From NCBI RefSeq assembly GCF_004886325.1, contig NZ_QXFN01000002.1, positions 434,001 through 498,000 on the forward strand: a DNA stretch of 64,000 nucleotides, in the 5' to 3' direction. This document shows, one piece after another, positions 10,026 through 19,267 of the stretch (positions are counted from its first letter, which is position 1; each line of letters starts with the position of its first letter). This DNA is from Cellulomonas telluris. Lineage in GTDB: Bacteria; Actinomycetota; Actinomycetes; Actinomycetales; Cellulomonadaceae. The notes below the pieces were generated by a model, which was not told the DNA's origin, did no database searches, and saw only the letters and a list, made by a program, of their open reading frames with translations. A program made the position numbers and the translations under genes.

Positions 10026-10040
10026 CGCCTCAGGCGACCG
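10022..10040. promoter_or_regulatory. Perfect palindrome, probable operator or leader hairpin of the nar operon
   Basis: CGGTCGCCT and AGGCGACCG are exact 9-base arms around a single C. A second, overlapping inverted repeat uses GACCGA (10036-10041) and TCGGTC (10053-10058), so two mutually exclusive hairpins could form in a transcript. The site is 44 bases before narK. It does not resemble an Fnr/Crp box. Confidence 0.5.
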
Positions 10041-10083
10041 ATGTCCCGGATGTCGGTCTTCGTGACGACGCGAGGGGGCCGAC

Positions 10084-11385
10084 GTGTCGACGTCGGAACG
10101 CAGAGCACACGGCGCCGGAGCCGGCCGAACCAACGCGAGCGTGCCCACGGGCGCGACGGCGGCGACGCCACCCACCACGACGACGACGGCCCCGCCGGGC
10201 GCCACCCGCATGCTCGTCCTCGCGACGGTCGGGTTCCTCGTCAACTTCTGGGCGTGGGCGCTCATCAGCCCGCTGGGCTCTGCCTACCGTGACCGGCTCG
10301 ACCTGACGGGGTTCCAGCAGTCGGTGCTCGTGGCCGTGCCGGTCATCGTCGGCTCGCTCGGTCGCATCCCGGTCGGTGCCCTGACGGACCGCATCGGCGC
10401 CCGCGTCATGTTCCCCGTCGTCAGCCTGCTCACGGTGCTGCCCGTGCTGTTCATCGGGCTCGTCGCGGAGTCGTTCGCGTCCCTCATCGTCGGCGGGTTC
10501 TTCCTCGGCCTCGGCGGCACGACGTTCGCGATCGGCGTGCCGCTGGTCAACGCCTGGTACCCGCCGGCCCGGCGCGGCACCGCGCTGGGGCTGTTCGGCA
10601 TCGGCATGGGCGGCACGGCGATCTCGGCGTTCACGACCGTGCGCCTCACCGACAACCTGGGCGCGGAGGCGCCGTTCCTCATCGTCGCCGGGGTCCTCGT
10701 CCTCTACGCGGCCGTCGCGGCGGCTCTGCTCCGGGACGCCCCGGACCGCACCCTCCCGCAGGGCTCCTTCCTCGCCCGCACCTGGGCGACGGCGAAGCTG
10801 CCCGCGACGGGCCAGCTCTCGTTCCTCTACGCGGTCGGCTTCGGCGGGTTCGTCGCGTTCAGCGTCTACCTGCCGACCTACCTGGGCAACGCGTTCGACC
10901 TCAGCCCCGAGGACGCGGCCTTCCGCACCGCCGGCTTCGTGGTCCTCGCGGTCGCGATGCGGCCCGTCGGTGGCGCGCTGTCCGACCGCATCGGGCCGAT
11001 CCCGGTGCTGGTCGCCTCGTTCGTCGGCATCGCGGTCCTGGCCGCGCTCGCGGCGCTCGAGCTGCCGCTCATGCCGATCGGCACGATCGCGTTCCTCGGG
11101 CTCGCGGCCCTGCTCGGTGCGTCGTCCGGCGCCACGTTCGCCGTGGTCGGTCGGTTGGCACCGCCCGAGAAGGTCGGCGCCGTCACCGGGCTCGTCGGCG
11201 CCGCCGGCGGGCTCGGCGGGTTCGTCCCGCCCCTCGTCATGGGCGCGTTCTACGACCGGCTCGGCGACTACTCGCTCGGCCTCGCGCTGCTCGCCGTCGT
11301 CTCGCTCGGCGCGGCGCTGTTCACCCGCGGGCCCGTCGCCCGTTCCGCCCGGGCCGACGCCCAGGGCGAGCCCCACCGCACCTGA
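10084..11385 (+). CDS. narK: NarK-type nitrate/nitrite transporter (MFS)
   Basis: A 433-residue major facilitator protein with about 12 membrane helices. The conserved region after helix 1 includes 'GFLVNFWAWALISPLG', and 'GRIPVGALTDRIGAR' is the loop 2-3 signature of nitrate/nitrite porters; 'GLFGIGMGG' matches the glycine-rich nitrate signature motif. It probably brings nitrate in and/or exports nitrite. The GTG at 10084 follows GAGGGGGCC. It is 52 bases upstream of narG and shares its strand, so it is the first gene of a narK-narGHJI operon. The first 40 residues are a polar Thr/Ala-rich cytoplasmic extension. Confidence 0.9.
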   Translation: MSTSERRAHGAGAGRTNASVPTGATAATPPTTTTTAPPGATRMLVLATVGFLVNFWAWALISPLGSAYRDRLDLTGFQQSVLVAVPVIVGSLGRIPVGALTDRIGARVMFPVVSLLTVLPVLFIGLVAESFASLIVGGFFLGLGGTTFAIGVPLVNAWYPPARRGTALGLFGIGMGGTAISAFTTVRLTDNLGAEAPFLIVAGVLVLYAAVAAALLRDAPDRTLPQGSFLARTWATAKLPATGQLSFLYAVGFGGFVAFSVYLPTYLGNAFDLSPEDAAFRTAGFVVLAVAMRPVGGALSDRIGPIPVLVASFVGIAVLAALAALELPLMPIGTIAFLGLAALLGASSGATFAVVGRLAPPEKVGAVTGLVGAAGGLGGFVPPLVMGAFYDRLGDYSLGLALLAVVSLGAALFTRGPVARSARADAQGEPHRT

Positions 11386-11437
11386 ACGGCACCGCCGGCC
11401 CGAACGCAGCGCCCCCACGCGACGAGAGGCAGCCCCC

Positions 11438-14400
11438 GTGACGACCCAGGACTCCCGCCCCGGCCTCGACGGCCCCGCCTCCGACGCGATCCTCCGGCTG
11501 GGCCGCCACCTGCGCCGCGGCGAGGTCAGCGAGGACCTGCGCACGCTGCACCAGAGCGGCGGCCGCGACGCCGACACCTTCTACCGGGACCGCTGGAGCC
11601 ACGACAAGGTCGTCCGCTCGACGCACGGCGTGAACTGCACGGGCTCCTGCTCGTGGAAGGTGTACGTCAAGGACGGCATCATCACGTGGGAGGCGCAGCA
11701 GACCGACTACCCGTCGGTCGGCCCGGACCGCCCCGAGTACGAGCCGCGCGGCTGCCCCCGCGGCGCCGCGTTCAGCTGGTACACGTACTCGCCGACCCGC
11801 GTCCGCTACCCCTACGTGCGCGGCGTGCTGCTGGAGATGTTCCGCGCCGCGAAGGCCCGGCACGGCGGCGACCCGGTCGCGGCGTGGGCGAGCCTCGTCG
11901 ACGACCCGGAGGTCGCGCGCCGCTACAAGAGCGTGCGCGGCAAGGGCGGGCTGGTGCGGGCGACGTGGGACGAGGCGGTCGAGATCGTCGCGGCCGCGCA
12001 GGTCCACACGATCCGGACGTACGGGCCCGACCGCATCGCCGGCTTCTCACCGATCCCCGCGATGTCGATCGTGTCGCACGGCGTCGGCGCCCGGTACCAC
12101 GCCCTGATCGGCGCCCCGATGCTGTCGTTCTACGACTGGTACGCGGACCTGCCCGTCGCGAGCCCGCAAGTGTTCGGGGACCAGACGGACGTGCCGGAGT
12201 CCGGCGACTGGTGGGACGCCGCCTACCTGATCATGTGGGGCTCGAACCTCCCCGTGACGCGCACGCCGGACGCGCACTGGATGGCCGAGGCGCGCTACCG
12301 CGGGCAGAAGGTCGTCGCCGTCGCGCCGGACTACGCGGACAACGTGAAGTTCGCCGACGAGTGGCTCGCGGTCGCACCCGGCACGGACGGGGCGCTCGCG
12401 ATGGCGATGGGGCACGTCCTGCTGAAGGAGTTCTACGTCGACCGGCGGCCGAAGTACTTCGGCGAGTACGCCGCCCGCTACACCGACCTGCCGTTCCTCG
12501 TCCGCCTCGACCCGACGGACGACGGCGCGTACGCGCCCGGCAAGTTCCTCACCGCCGAGGACCTGCCCGGCGCGGAGGCGCGCAGCGAGAACGCCGCCTT
12601 CAAGACGGTGCTCGTCGACGCGGAGACCGGCGCGCCTACCGTGCCGAACGGCTCCCTCGGCTTCCGCTACGGCGACGCCGGCGAGGGCCGCTGGAACCTC
12701 GACCTCGGCAGCGTGCGCCCCGCCCTGAGCCTGGCGGACGAGGGCGGCGGCGCGACCGAGGCGGTCGAGGTCGCCCTGCCGCGCTTCGACTCCCCGGACG
12801 GTGCGGCCGGCACCGTGGTCCGCGGCGTCCCCGCCCGCCGGGTCGGCGGCCACCTCGTCACCACGGTCCTCGACCTCATGCTCGCCCAGTACGGCGTCGC
12901 CCGCCCCGGGCTGCCGGGCACCTGGCCCACCGGCTACGACGACGCCTCCCAGCCGTGCACGCCGGCGTGGCAGGAGCAGTTCACGGGCGTCCCGGCCGCC
13001 AAGGCCGAGCGCATCGGCCGCGAGCTCGCGCAGACCGCGGAGGAGTCCCGCGGCCGCGTCATGATCCTCATGGGCGCCGGGACCAACCACTGGTTCCACT
13101 CCGACACGATCTACCGCGCGTTCCTCGCCCTCACGACGCTCACCGGCTGCCAGGGCGTCAACGGCGGCGGCTGGGCGCACTACGTGGGCCAGGAGAAGGT
13201 GCGCCCGGTGACGGGTCAGCAGATGTACGCGACGGCCAGCGACTGGGCGCGGCCCGCGCGCACGATGATCCAGACCGCCTACTGGTACCTGCACACCGAC
13301 CAGTTCCGGTATGACCCGTTCTCCGCGGACACCCTCTCGGCCGGCCGCACCGGCAGCGGCCAGCTCACCGGCAAGTCCACCGCGGACGTCGTCGCGCAGT
13401 CCGCGCGCTCGGGCTGGATGCCGTCGTACCCGACGTTCGACCGCAACCCCCTGGACCTGGCCGACGACGCCGCGGCCGCCGGCGAGGCCCCGGGAGAGCA
13501 CGTCGTCCGCCGGCTGCAGGACGGCACCCTGCGCTTCGCCGCCGAGGACCCCGACGCCCCCGAGAGCTTCCCGCGCGTGCTCACGGTCTGGCGGGCCAAC
13601 CTGCTCGGCTCGTCCGGGAAGGGCAACGAGTACTTCCTGCACCACCTGCTCGGTGCGGACTCCAACCTGCGCGCCACCGAGGCGCCGCCCGAGCACCGGC
13701 CGCGGGACGTCGTCTGGCGGGACGAGGCACCGACGGGGAAGCTCGACCTGCTCGTCAGCCTCGACTTCCGCATGACGAGCACGACCGTCTACTCGGACGT
13801 CGTCCTGCCGGCCGCCACCTGGTACGAGAAGCACGACCTCAACACGACGGACATGCACCCGTTCGTCAACTCGTTCAGCCCGGCGATCGCGCCGCCGTGG
13901 CAGACCCGCACCGACTTCGACATCTTCCACACGCTCGCCCGCACGTTCAGCCGGCTCGCGGAGACGCACCTCGGCAGGCGCACGGACGTCGTCGCGGTGC
14001 CGCTCCTGCACGACACCCCCGACGAGCTCGCGATCCCGCACGGGAGGGTCCGGGACTGGAAGGCGGGGGAGTGCGACCCCGTCCCCGGGAAGACCATGCC
14101 GAAGATCGTCACGGTCGAGCGCGACTACCCGGCGGTGGCGGCCCAGCTCGCGACGCTCGGGCCCGTCCCGGACACGGCCGGCCTGACGACCAAGGGCGTG
14201 ACGTTCGACGTCGGCCCCGAGATCGAGTTCCTGCGCCGACGCAACGGCGTCGCGCGCGTCCCCGCCGGCCGGCCCGGCGCCGCCGCCGACGGGCGCCCGC
14301 GCCTCGACCGCGACGTGCACGTGTGCGAGGCGATCCTCACGCTGTCCGGCACGACGAACGGGCGCCTCGCGGTGCAGGGGTTCCGGAAGGCCGAGCGGCG

Positions 14401-15184
14401 CACCGGCACGCGCATGGCCGACCTCGCGGCGGAGCACGAGGGCAAGCGCGTCACGTTCGCGGACACGCAGGCGGCGCCCGTGCCCGTCCTGACCTCGCCC
14501 GAGTGGTCCGGCACGGAGGCGCACGGGCGCCGGTACTCGCCGTTCACCGTCAACGTGGAGCGGCTCAAGCCCTGGCACACGCTCAGCGGTCGCCAGCAGT
14601 TCTACCTGGACCACGACTGGATGACGGAGATCGGCGAAGGGCTGCCGGTCTTCCGCCCACCGCTGGACATGCAGTCCCTGTTCGGCGAGAACGCGCTCGG
14701 CACGACCGACGAGGACGGCGTCGGCCTCGGCGTCACGGTCCGGTACCTGACGCCGCACAACAAGTGGTCGATCCACTCCGAGTACCAGGACAACCTGTTC
14801 ATGCTGTCGCTGTCCCGCGGCGGGCCCGTCATCTGGATGAGCGACCGCGACGCGGAGCGCATCGGCGTCGCCGACAACGACTGGGTCGAGGCGGTCAACC
14901 GCAACGGCGTCGTCGTGGCCCGCGCGATCGTCTCGCACCGCATGCCCGCCGGGACGGTCTACATGCACCACGCGCAGGACCGGCTCATCGACGTGCCGCG
15001 CACCCGCACCACCGGCCGGCGCGGCGGCATCCACAACTCGCTGACGCGGCTGCTCATGAAGCCCACCCACCTCGTCGGCGGGTACGCCCAGCTCACCTAC
15101 GCCTTCAACTACCTCGGCCCCACGGGCAACCAGCGGGACGAGGTCACGGTCGTGCGGCGCCGGACGCAGGAGGTCGAGTACTGA
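11438..15184 (+). CDS. narG: Respiratory nitrate reductase alpha subunit
   Basis: A 1248-residue molybdopterin oxidoreductase matching NarG end to end. The FS0 iron-sulfur cluster ligands are visible as His63, Cys67, Cys71 and Cys106, the same spacing as in E. coli NarG. Asp233 in 'FYDWYADLP' corresponds to the molybdenum-ligand aspartate. 'TDVPES' and 'WGSNLPVTRTPDAHW' are family signatures. With NarH and NarI it reduces nitrate to nitrite on the cytoplasmic side of the membrane using quinol electrons. No twin-arginine leader is seen, as expected for an inward-facing enzyme. GTG at 11438 is preceded by GAGAGG and gives the family length; a longer upstream frame runs through narK and is not used. 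Confidence 0.97.
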   Translation: MTTQDSRPGLDGPASDAILRLGRHLRRGEVSEDLRTLHQSGGRDADTFYRDRWSHDKVVRSTHGVNCTGSCSWKVYVKDGIITWEAQQTDYPSVGPDRPEYEPRGCPRGAAFSWYTYSPTRVRYPYVRGVLLEMFRAAKARHGGDPVAAWASLVDDPEVARRYKSVRGKGGLVRATWDEAVEIVAAAQVHTIRTYGPDRIAGFSPIPAMSIVSHGVGARYHALIGAPMLSFYDWYADLPVASPQVFGDQTDVPESGDWWDAAYLIMWGSNLPVTRTPDAHWMAEARYRGQKVVAVAPDYADNVKFADEWLAVAPGTDGALAMAMGHVLLKEFYVDRRPKYFGEYAARYTDLPFLVRLDPTDDGAYAPGKFLTAEDLPGAEARSENAAFKTVLVDAETGAPTVPNGSLGFRYGDAGEGRWNLDLGSVRPALSLADEGGGATEAVEVALPRFDSPDGAAGTVVRGVPARRVGGHLVTTVLDLMLAQYGVARPGLPGTWPTGYDDASQPCTPAWQEQFTGVPAAKAERIGRELAQTAEESRGRVMILMGAGTNHWFHSDTIYRAFLALTTLTGCQGVNGGGWAHYVGQEKVRPVTGQQMYATASDWARPARTMIQTAYWYLHTDQFRYDPFSADTLSAGRTGSGQLTGKSTADVVAQSARSGWMPSYPTFDRNPLDLADDAAAAGEAPGEHVVRRLQDGTLRFAAEDPDAPESFPRVLTVWRANLLGSSGKGNEYFLHHLLGADSNLRATEAPPEHRPRDVVWRDEAPTGKLDLLVSLDFRMTSTTVYSDVVLPAATWYEKHDLNTTDMHPFVNSFSPAIAPPWQTRTDFDIFHTLARTFSRLAETHLGRRTDVVAVPLLHDTPDELAIPHGRVRDWKAGECDPVPGKTMPKIVTVERDYPAVAAQLATLGPVPDTAGLTTKGVTFDVGPEIEFLRRRNGVARVPAGRPGAAADGRPRLDRDVHVCEAILTLSGTTNGRLAVQGFRKAERRTGTRMADLAAEHEGKRVTFADTQAAPVPVLTSPEWSGTEAHGRRYSPFTVNVERLKPWHTLSGRQQFYLDHDWMTEIGEGLPVFRPPLDMQSLFGENALGTTDEDGVGLGVTVRYLTPHNKWSIHSEYQDNLFMLSLSRGGPVIWMSDRDAERIGVADNDWVEAVNRNGVVVARAIVSHRMPAGTVYMHHAQDRLIDVPRTRTTGRRGGIHNSLTRLLMKPTHLVGGYAQLTYAFNYLGPTGNQRDEVTVVRRRTQEVEY

Positions 15185-15230
15185 TGCGGGTCACGACGCA
15201 CCGGACGACGACGGGCGGAGGGGGAGCGCG

Positions 15231-17120
15231 ATGAAGGTCATGGCCCAGATGGCGATGGTCATGAACCTCGACAAGTGCATCGGGTGCCACACCTGCTCGG
15301 TGACGTGCAAGCAGGCGTGGACGAACCGCACGGGCACCGAGTACGTCTGGTTCAACAACGTCGAGACCCGGCCCGGGCAGGGCTACCCGCGCACGTACGA
15401 GGACCAGTCGCGCTGGGAGGGCGGCTGGACGCTCAACAAGCGCGGGCGCCTGCAGCTCAAGGCCGGCGGGCGGCTGAAGAACCTCTTGACGATCTTCGCG
15501 AGCCCGAAGCAGCCGTCGATCGACCAGTACTACGAGCCGTGGACGTACGACTACGAGAACCTCACGGACGCCCCGCTGCAGGAGCACACCCCGGTCGTCC
15601 GGCCGAAGTCGCTGCTCACCGGGCAGGACATGAAGGTCTCGTGGAGCGCGAACTGGGACGACGACCTCGGGGGCGGCCCGCAGCTCCTGCGCGACGACCC
15701 GGTGCTCGCGCAGGTGTCGGACAAGGTGAAGCTCGAGTTCGAGCAGACCTTCATGTTCTACCTGCCGCGCATCTGCGAGCACTGCCTCAACCCGTCGTGC
15801 GCGGCGTCCTGCCCGTCGGGGGCCATCTACAAGCGGTCGGAGGACGGCATCGTCCTCGTCGACCAGGACGCGTGCCGCGGCTGGCGCAAGTGCGTCACGG
15901 GCTGCCCGTACAAGAAGGTCTACTTCAACCACCGCACGGGCAAGGCCGAGAAGTGCACGTTCTGCTTCCCGCGGGTCGAGGTCGGCCTGCCGACGGTCTG
16001 CTCGGAGACGTGCGTCGGCCGGCTGCGGTACATCGGCCTCGTCCTCTACGACGCCGACCGGGTCCTCGAGGCGGCCAGCGAGCCGGACGAGACGAAGCTG
16101 CTGGCCGCGCAGCGCAGCGTCCTGCTCGACCCGCACGACCCTGCCGTGCAGCGCGAGGCCGAGCGTGCCGGCATCCCGCGCGACTGGGTCGAGGCCGCGC
16201 AGCGCTCGCCGGTGTGGCACCTCATCAGCCGGTACGAGATCGCGCTGCCGCTGCACCCGGAGTACCGGACGATGCCGATGGTCTGGTACATCCCGCCGCT
16301 GTCGCCCGTGGTCGACGTGGTCGCGGAGACGGGGGAGGACGCGGAGCGCGCGGACAACCTGTTCGCGGCGATCGAGCACCTGCGCATCCCCGTCGAGTAC
16401 CTGGCGGGCCTGTTCACGGCCGGCGACACGGCACCCGTCACCGGCGTGCTGAAGCGGCTCGCGGCGATGCGCTCCTACATGCGGGACATCAACCTGGGCC
16501 GCGACGCGGACGCGTCGATCCCCGAGTCGGTGGGCATGGACCCCGACGAGATGTACGCGATGTACCGGCTGCTGGCGCTGGCCAAGTACGACGAGCGGTA
16601 CGTCATCCCGTCCGCGCACGCCGAGCAGGCGCACGCCCTGGAGGAGCTGGCCACGGAGTGCGCGCTGGACTACGACGGCGGACCGGGGATGGGCGGGTCG
16701 GGCCCGTTCGGCGAGGGGTCGGGGGGTGCGTACCTCAACGACCCGATCGCGGTCGAGAACTTCCACATGCTCAAGCAGCGCCAGACGACCGACACCGTCG
16801 CCGACCCGGCGAGCCGCAAGGCGCGCGTGAACCTCCTGAACTGGGACGGCAAGTCGACGCCCGACGGCCTGTTCCCGCCGCGGCCCGGCCCCGACGGGGC
16901 GGACCTGCGCGAGCCGGCGTCCGACGACTCCGCCGCGGTCGTGCAGCCCCGACCGGCCGGCGGGCAGCCCGGGGGACCGGCGGGGGCCGGGACCGCCGGG
17001 GGGCCGCTCGAGCCGGGCGTCGTGCCGGGGGAGCCCGGCTCGCGTTCCCCCGGCGACCCGTCCCGCGGCGGCGACGAGGGCCCCGCGGACGGCTCCGGCA
17101 CCGGGGGAGGTGCACGGTGA
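15231..17120 (+). CDS. narH: Respiratory nitrate reductase beta subunit
   Basis: Electron-transfer subunit with four cysteine groups: Cys16-x2-Cys19-x2-Cys22-x3-Cys26, then 'CEHCLNPSCAASC', 'CRGWRKCVTGC' and 'CTFCFP...CSETC'. The tryptophan in the third group replaces a cysteine and marks the 3Fe-4S cluster typical of NarH. It passes electrons from NarI haem to NarG. At 629 residues it is about 115 longer than E. coli NarH; the excess is a Gly/Pro/Ala-rich, probably disordered tail from about residue 540. ATG 15231 has a GGAGGGGGA ribosome-binding site. Its stop overlaps the narJ start by 4 bases. Confidence 0.97.
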   Translation: MKVMAQMAMVMNLDKCIGCHTCSVTCKQAWTNRTGTEYVWFNNVETRPGQGYPRTYEDQSRWEGGWTLNKRGRLQLKAGGRLKNLLTIFASPKQPSIDQYYEPWTYDYENLTDAPLQEHTPVVRPKSLLTGQDMKVSWSANWDDDLGGGPQLLRDDPVLAQVSDKVKLEFEQTFMFYLPRICEHCLNPSCAASCPSGAIYKRSEDGIVLVDQDACRGWRKCVTGCPYKKVYFNHRTGKAEKCTFCFPRVEVGLPTVCSETCVGRLRYIGLVLYDADRVLEAASEPDETKLLAAQRSVLLDPHDPAVQREAERAGIPRDWVEAAQRSPVWHLISRYEIALPLHPEYRTMPMVWYIPPLSPVVDVVAETGEDAERADNLFAAIEHLRIPVEYLAGLFTAGDTAPVTGVLKRLAAMRSYMRDINLGRDADASIPESVGMDPDEMYAMYRLLALAKYDERYVIPSAHAEQAHALEELATECALDYDGGPGMGGSGPFGEGSGGAYLNDPIAVENFHMLKQRQTTDTVADPASRKARVNLLNWDGKSTPDGLFPPRPGPDGADLREPASDDSAAVVQPRPAGGQPGGPAGAGTAGGPLEPGVVPGEPGSRSPGDPSRGGDEGPADGSGTGGGAR

Positions 17121-17824
17121 GGCTGTTCGCGCGCTCCCGGCCGCCGAGCACTGCCACCGGCCGCGAGACCGCGGTCGTGCACCGGATCGCGTCCCTGCTG
17201 CTGGAGTACCCGTCCGACGACCTCGTCGCGATGCTGCCCGTGCTGCGGGCCGCCGCGGGCGAGGTCGCGGGTCCGCCGCGCGAGCCGCTGGACCGCCTGC
17301 TCGACCACGTCGCGGCCACCCCGCTGCCCGCGTTGCAGGCCGACTACGTCGCCACGTTCGACCTGCGCCGCCGCTGCTCGCCGTACCTGACGTACTACGC
17401 GCACGGCGACACGCGGAAGCGCGGCGCCGCCCTGGTCGAGTTCAAGGAGGCCTACCGGGCCGCCGGCATGGAGCACGTCGGCGAGGAGCTGCCCGACCAC
17501 GTGGCCGTCGTCCTGGAGTTCGCGTCCACCGAGGGGCTGGCGCAGGAGGCGGGCCTGCGCCTGCTGCTGGACCACCGCGCCGGGCTCGAGCTGTTGCGCA
17601 TGGCGCTGCGCGACGGCGGCTCCCCGTGGGCCGACGCGCTCGCGGCCGTCTGCGCGACCCTGCCGCCGCTCGGCGACGACGAGGCCACCGCGGTCGCGCG
17701 CCTCGCCGCCGCGGGCCCGCCCGGCGAGGACGTCGGCCTCGAGCCGTTCGGCCCGCCCACCACCATGGAGGCCGCCCAGCCGGCCGGACCCGTCTTCCTG
17801 CCGACCCCGGGAGTCCGCCGATGA
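17117..17824 (+). CDS. narJ: Nitrate reductase molybdenum cofactor assembly chaperone
   Basis: A 235-residue helical protein of the NarJ/TorD family: 'IASLLLEYPSDDL' near the start, 'YVATFDLRRRCSPYLTYY' and 'HGDTRKRGAALVEFK' in the middle are characteristic. It is a dedicated chaperone that holds the NarGH complex while the molybdenum cofactor is inserted and is not part of the final enzyme. The GTG start at 17117 overlaps the narH stop (GTGA) and its own stop overlaps narI (ATGA), indicating translational coupling across the operon. Confidence 0.93.
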   Translation: MRLFARSRPPSTATGRETAVVHRIASLLLEYPSDDLVAMLPVLRAAAGEVAGPPREPLDRLLDHVAATPLPALQADYVATFDLRRRCSPYLTYYAHGDTRKRGAALVEFKEAYRAAGMEHVGEELPDHVAVVLEFASTEGLAQEAGLRLLLDHRAGLELLRMALRDGGSPWADALAAVCATLPPLGDDEATAVARLAAAGPPGEDVGLEPFGPPTTMEAAQPAGPVFLPTPGVRR

Positions 17825-18585
17825 CCAGCACCCTCGACGTCGTGCTGTGGGTGGTCGTGCCGTACGTGTGCCTGGCGGTCTTCGTGCTCGGGCACGTGTG
17901 GCGGTACCGGTACGACAAGTTCGGCTGGACCACCCGCTCGTCGCAGCTCTACGAGTCCCGCCTGCTGCGCTGGGCCAGCCCGATGTTCCACTTCGGGATC
18001 CTGTTCGTGTTCCTCGGCCACGTCATGGGACTCGGCATCCCCAAGTCGTGGACGCGGGCCGTCGGCATGAGCGACGAGCTCTACCACTTCCTCGCGATCT
18101 CGATCGGGACGGTCGCCGGGGTGTGCACCGTGGTCGGCATGGCGCTGCTGATCTGGCGGCGGCGGACCGTCGGGCCCGTGTTCAGCGCGACGACCCGCAT
18201 GGACAAGGTGATGTACCTGGTCCTCGCGGTCGTGATCGCCCTCGGCATGTGGAACACCATCGCCGGGTCGATCCTCAACCTCGGCGGCCACTACGACTAC
18301 CGCGACGGCGTCTCGGTCTGGTTCCGCGGCATCTTCCGGTTCGACCTGCACCCCGAGCTCATGGCCGAGGCACCGATCGGGTTCCAGCTGCACGGCATGT
18401 CGGCGATGCTGCTGTTCGCGCTGTGGCCGTTCACGCGGCTCGTCCACGTGTTCAGCGCGCCCGTCGGGTACCTGTGGCGCCCGTACGTCGTCTACCGCTC
18501 CCAGGGCCCGAACCGCCTGGGCACCCGCGCCGACCGCCGCGGCTGGGAGCGCGTGGGCGCGGGCGACCGCCCGGGCGACCGCTGA
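17821..18585 (+). CDS. narI: Respiratory nitrate reductase gamma subunit (cytochrome b)
   Basis: A 254-residue membrane protein with five predicted helices. Histidines in 'VLGHVWRYRYDKFGW', 'FHFGILFVFLGHVMG' and near the C-terminus 'LHGMSAMLLFALWPFTRLVH' supply the ligands of the two haems b. It oxidises quinol at the outer membrane face and passes electrons to NarH. Start ATG overlaps the narJ stop. It is the last gene of the operon; a repeat-rich segment follows before the convergent gene. Confidence 0.95.
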   Translation: MTSTLDVVLWVVVPYVCLAVFVLGHVWRYRYDKFGWTTRSSQLYESRLLRWASPMFHFGILFVFLGHVMGLGIPKSWTRAVGMSDELYHFLAISIGTVAGVCTVVGMALLIWRRRTVGPVFSATTRMDKVMYLVLAVVIALGMWNTIAGSILNLGGHYDYRDGVSVWFRGIFRFDLHPELMAEAPIGFQLHGMSAMLLFALWPFTRLVHVFSAPVGYLWRPYVVYRSQGPNRLGTRADRRGWERVGAGDRPGDR

Positions 18586-18644
18586 CGGTCCGAACGCCCG
18601 CCCGCGGGCGACCGTCGCGCCGCCCTCGCGCACCCGCCCCTCGC

Positions 18645-18713
18645 CGAGTTCGCCACCCCGGTGCGAGTTCGCCAGGCCGCCCTGACGAACTCGCGCCGGA
18701 CTGGCGAACTCGT
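18645..18713. repeat. Four-copy CGAGTTCGCCA-type repeat, two direct and two inverted
   Basis: CGAGTTCGCCA occurs at 18645-18655 and again within GCGAGTTCGCCAG at 18663-18675; the reverse form occurs as GACGAACTCGCG at 18684-18695 and CTGGCGAACTCG at 18701-18712. The pair 18663-18675 / 18701-18713 matches over 12 bases and could form a hairpin between the convergent narI and GrpB-like genes. It may be a bidirectional terminator or a dispersed intergenic repeat. Confidence 0.6.
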
Positions 18714-18745
18714 GACGCGGGGAGGGCGGGGACGAGGGTGGTCCG

Positions 18746-19267
18746 TCAGATGTCGCCCGTCAGGAGGCCTTCGACGAAGGCGGACTTGCGGGCCTCGTAG
18801 TCGGCGTCGGCGCCGGTCGTCTTCATCGCGTTGTACGCCGCCAGGAGGCGGGGGTCGGCGCGCAGGAGCTCCCACGTGCGCGTGAAGCGGACGTCGTGCT
18901 CGGAGCCCACGGGGGTGACCGCCAGGCCGGCCGGCAGGGGCGCGTCGACGGCGAACGTCGCGAGCGTGTCGCAACAGATCTCCGGGTGGACGACCGCGTG
19001 GTCCTCGCGGAGCAGGGCGACGGTCGCCGCGAACTCGTCCGGCGGGACGCGCAGGTGCAGGTCGACGTCGCCGCGCGTCAGCGCGCCGGGCACGCTCGAC
19101 CCGCCGGTCCAGACGAGCTCGCCCGGGACGCCGCGGGCGCGCAGGGCGGCACGCTCGGCCTCGACCACCGCGACCGCGGCGTCGCGGATCTCCTCGGCCG
19201 GCCGCAGCGGCGGTGGTGACCCGGCGGACGGGTCCGCCGGGTCACCACCGAGGTCCTGCGGGGTCAC
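18746..19267 (-). CDS. GrpB-like nucleotidyltransferase-fold protein
   Basis: A 173-residue protein of the GrpB/UPF0157 group in the nucleotidyltransferase superfamily. 'WTGGSSVPGALTRGDVDLHL' aligns with the family's GS-S/T-x-VPG and acidic D-x-D signature, and the C-terminal 'RTWELLRADPRLLAAYNAMK' is also typical. The biochemical role of the family is not settled. GTG at 19267 is chosen because it overlaps the stop of the upstream small gene (GTGA), implying coupled translation; the longer open frame upstream is an arginine-rich shadow. Confidence 0.75.
   Translation of the reverse strand: MTPQDLGGDPADPSAGSPPPLRPAEEIRDAAVAVVEAERAALRARGVPGELVWTGGSSVPGALTRGDVDLHLRVPPDEFAATVALLREDHAVVHPEICCDTLATFAVDAPLPAGLAVTPVGSEHDVRFTRTWELLRADPRLLAAYNAMKTTGADADYEARKSAFVEGLLTGDI

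Larger units (their letters stand above)
9768..10083. other. Intergenic region between the acquired gene and the nar operon
   Basis: About 316 bases without a credible gene. GC content climbs back to the genome level here, so the right edge of the island is inside it. It holds a likely nar promoter (TACGGT at 10020-10025) and a perfect palindrome at 10022-10040. No tRNA, att-like duplication or IS end was recognised. Confidence 0.5.

Noticed and set aside
12047..15070. A 1007-codon reverse ORF across narG
   Set aside because: Composition-driven shadow of narG with no domain; narG is unmistakable.
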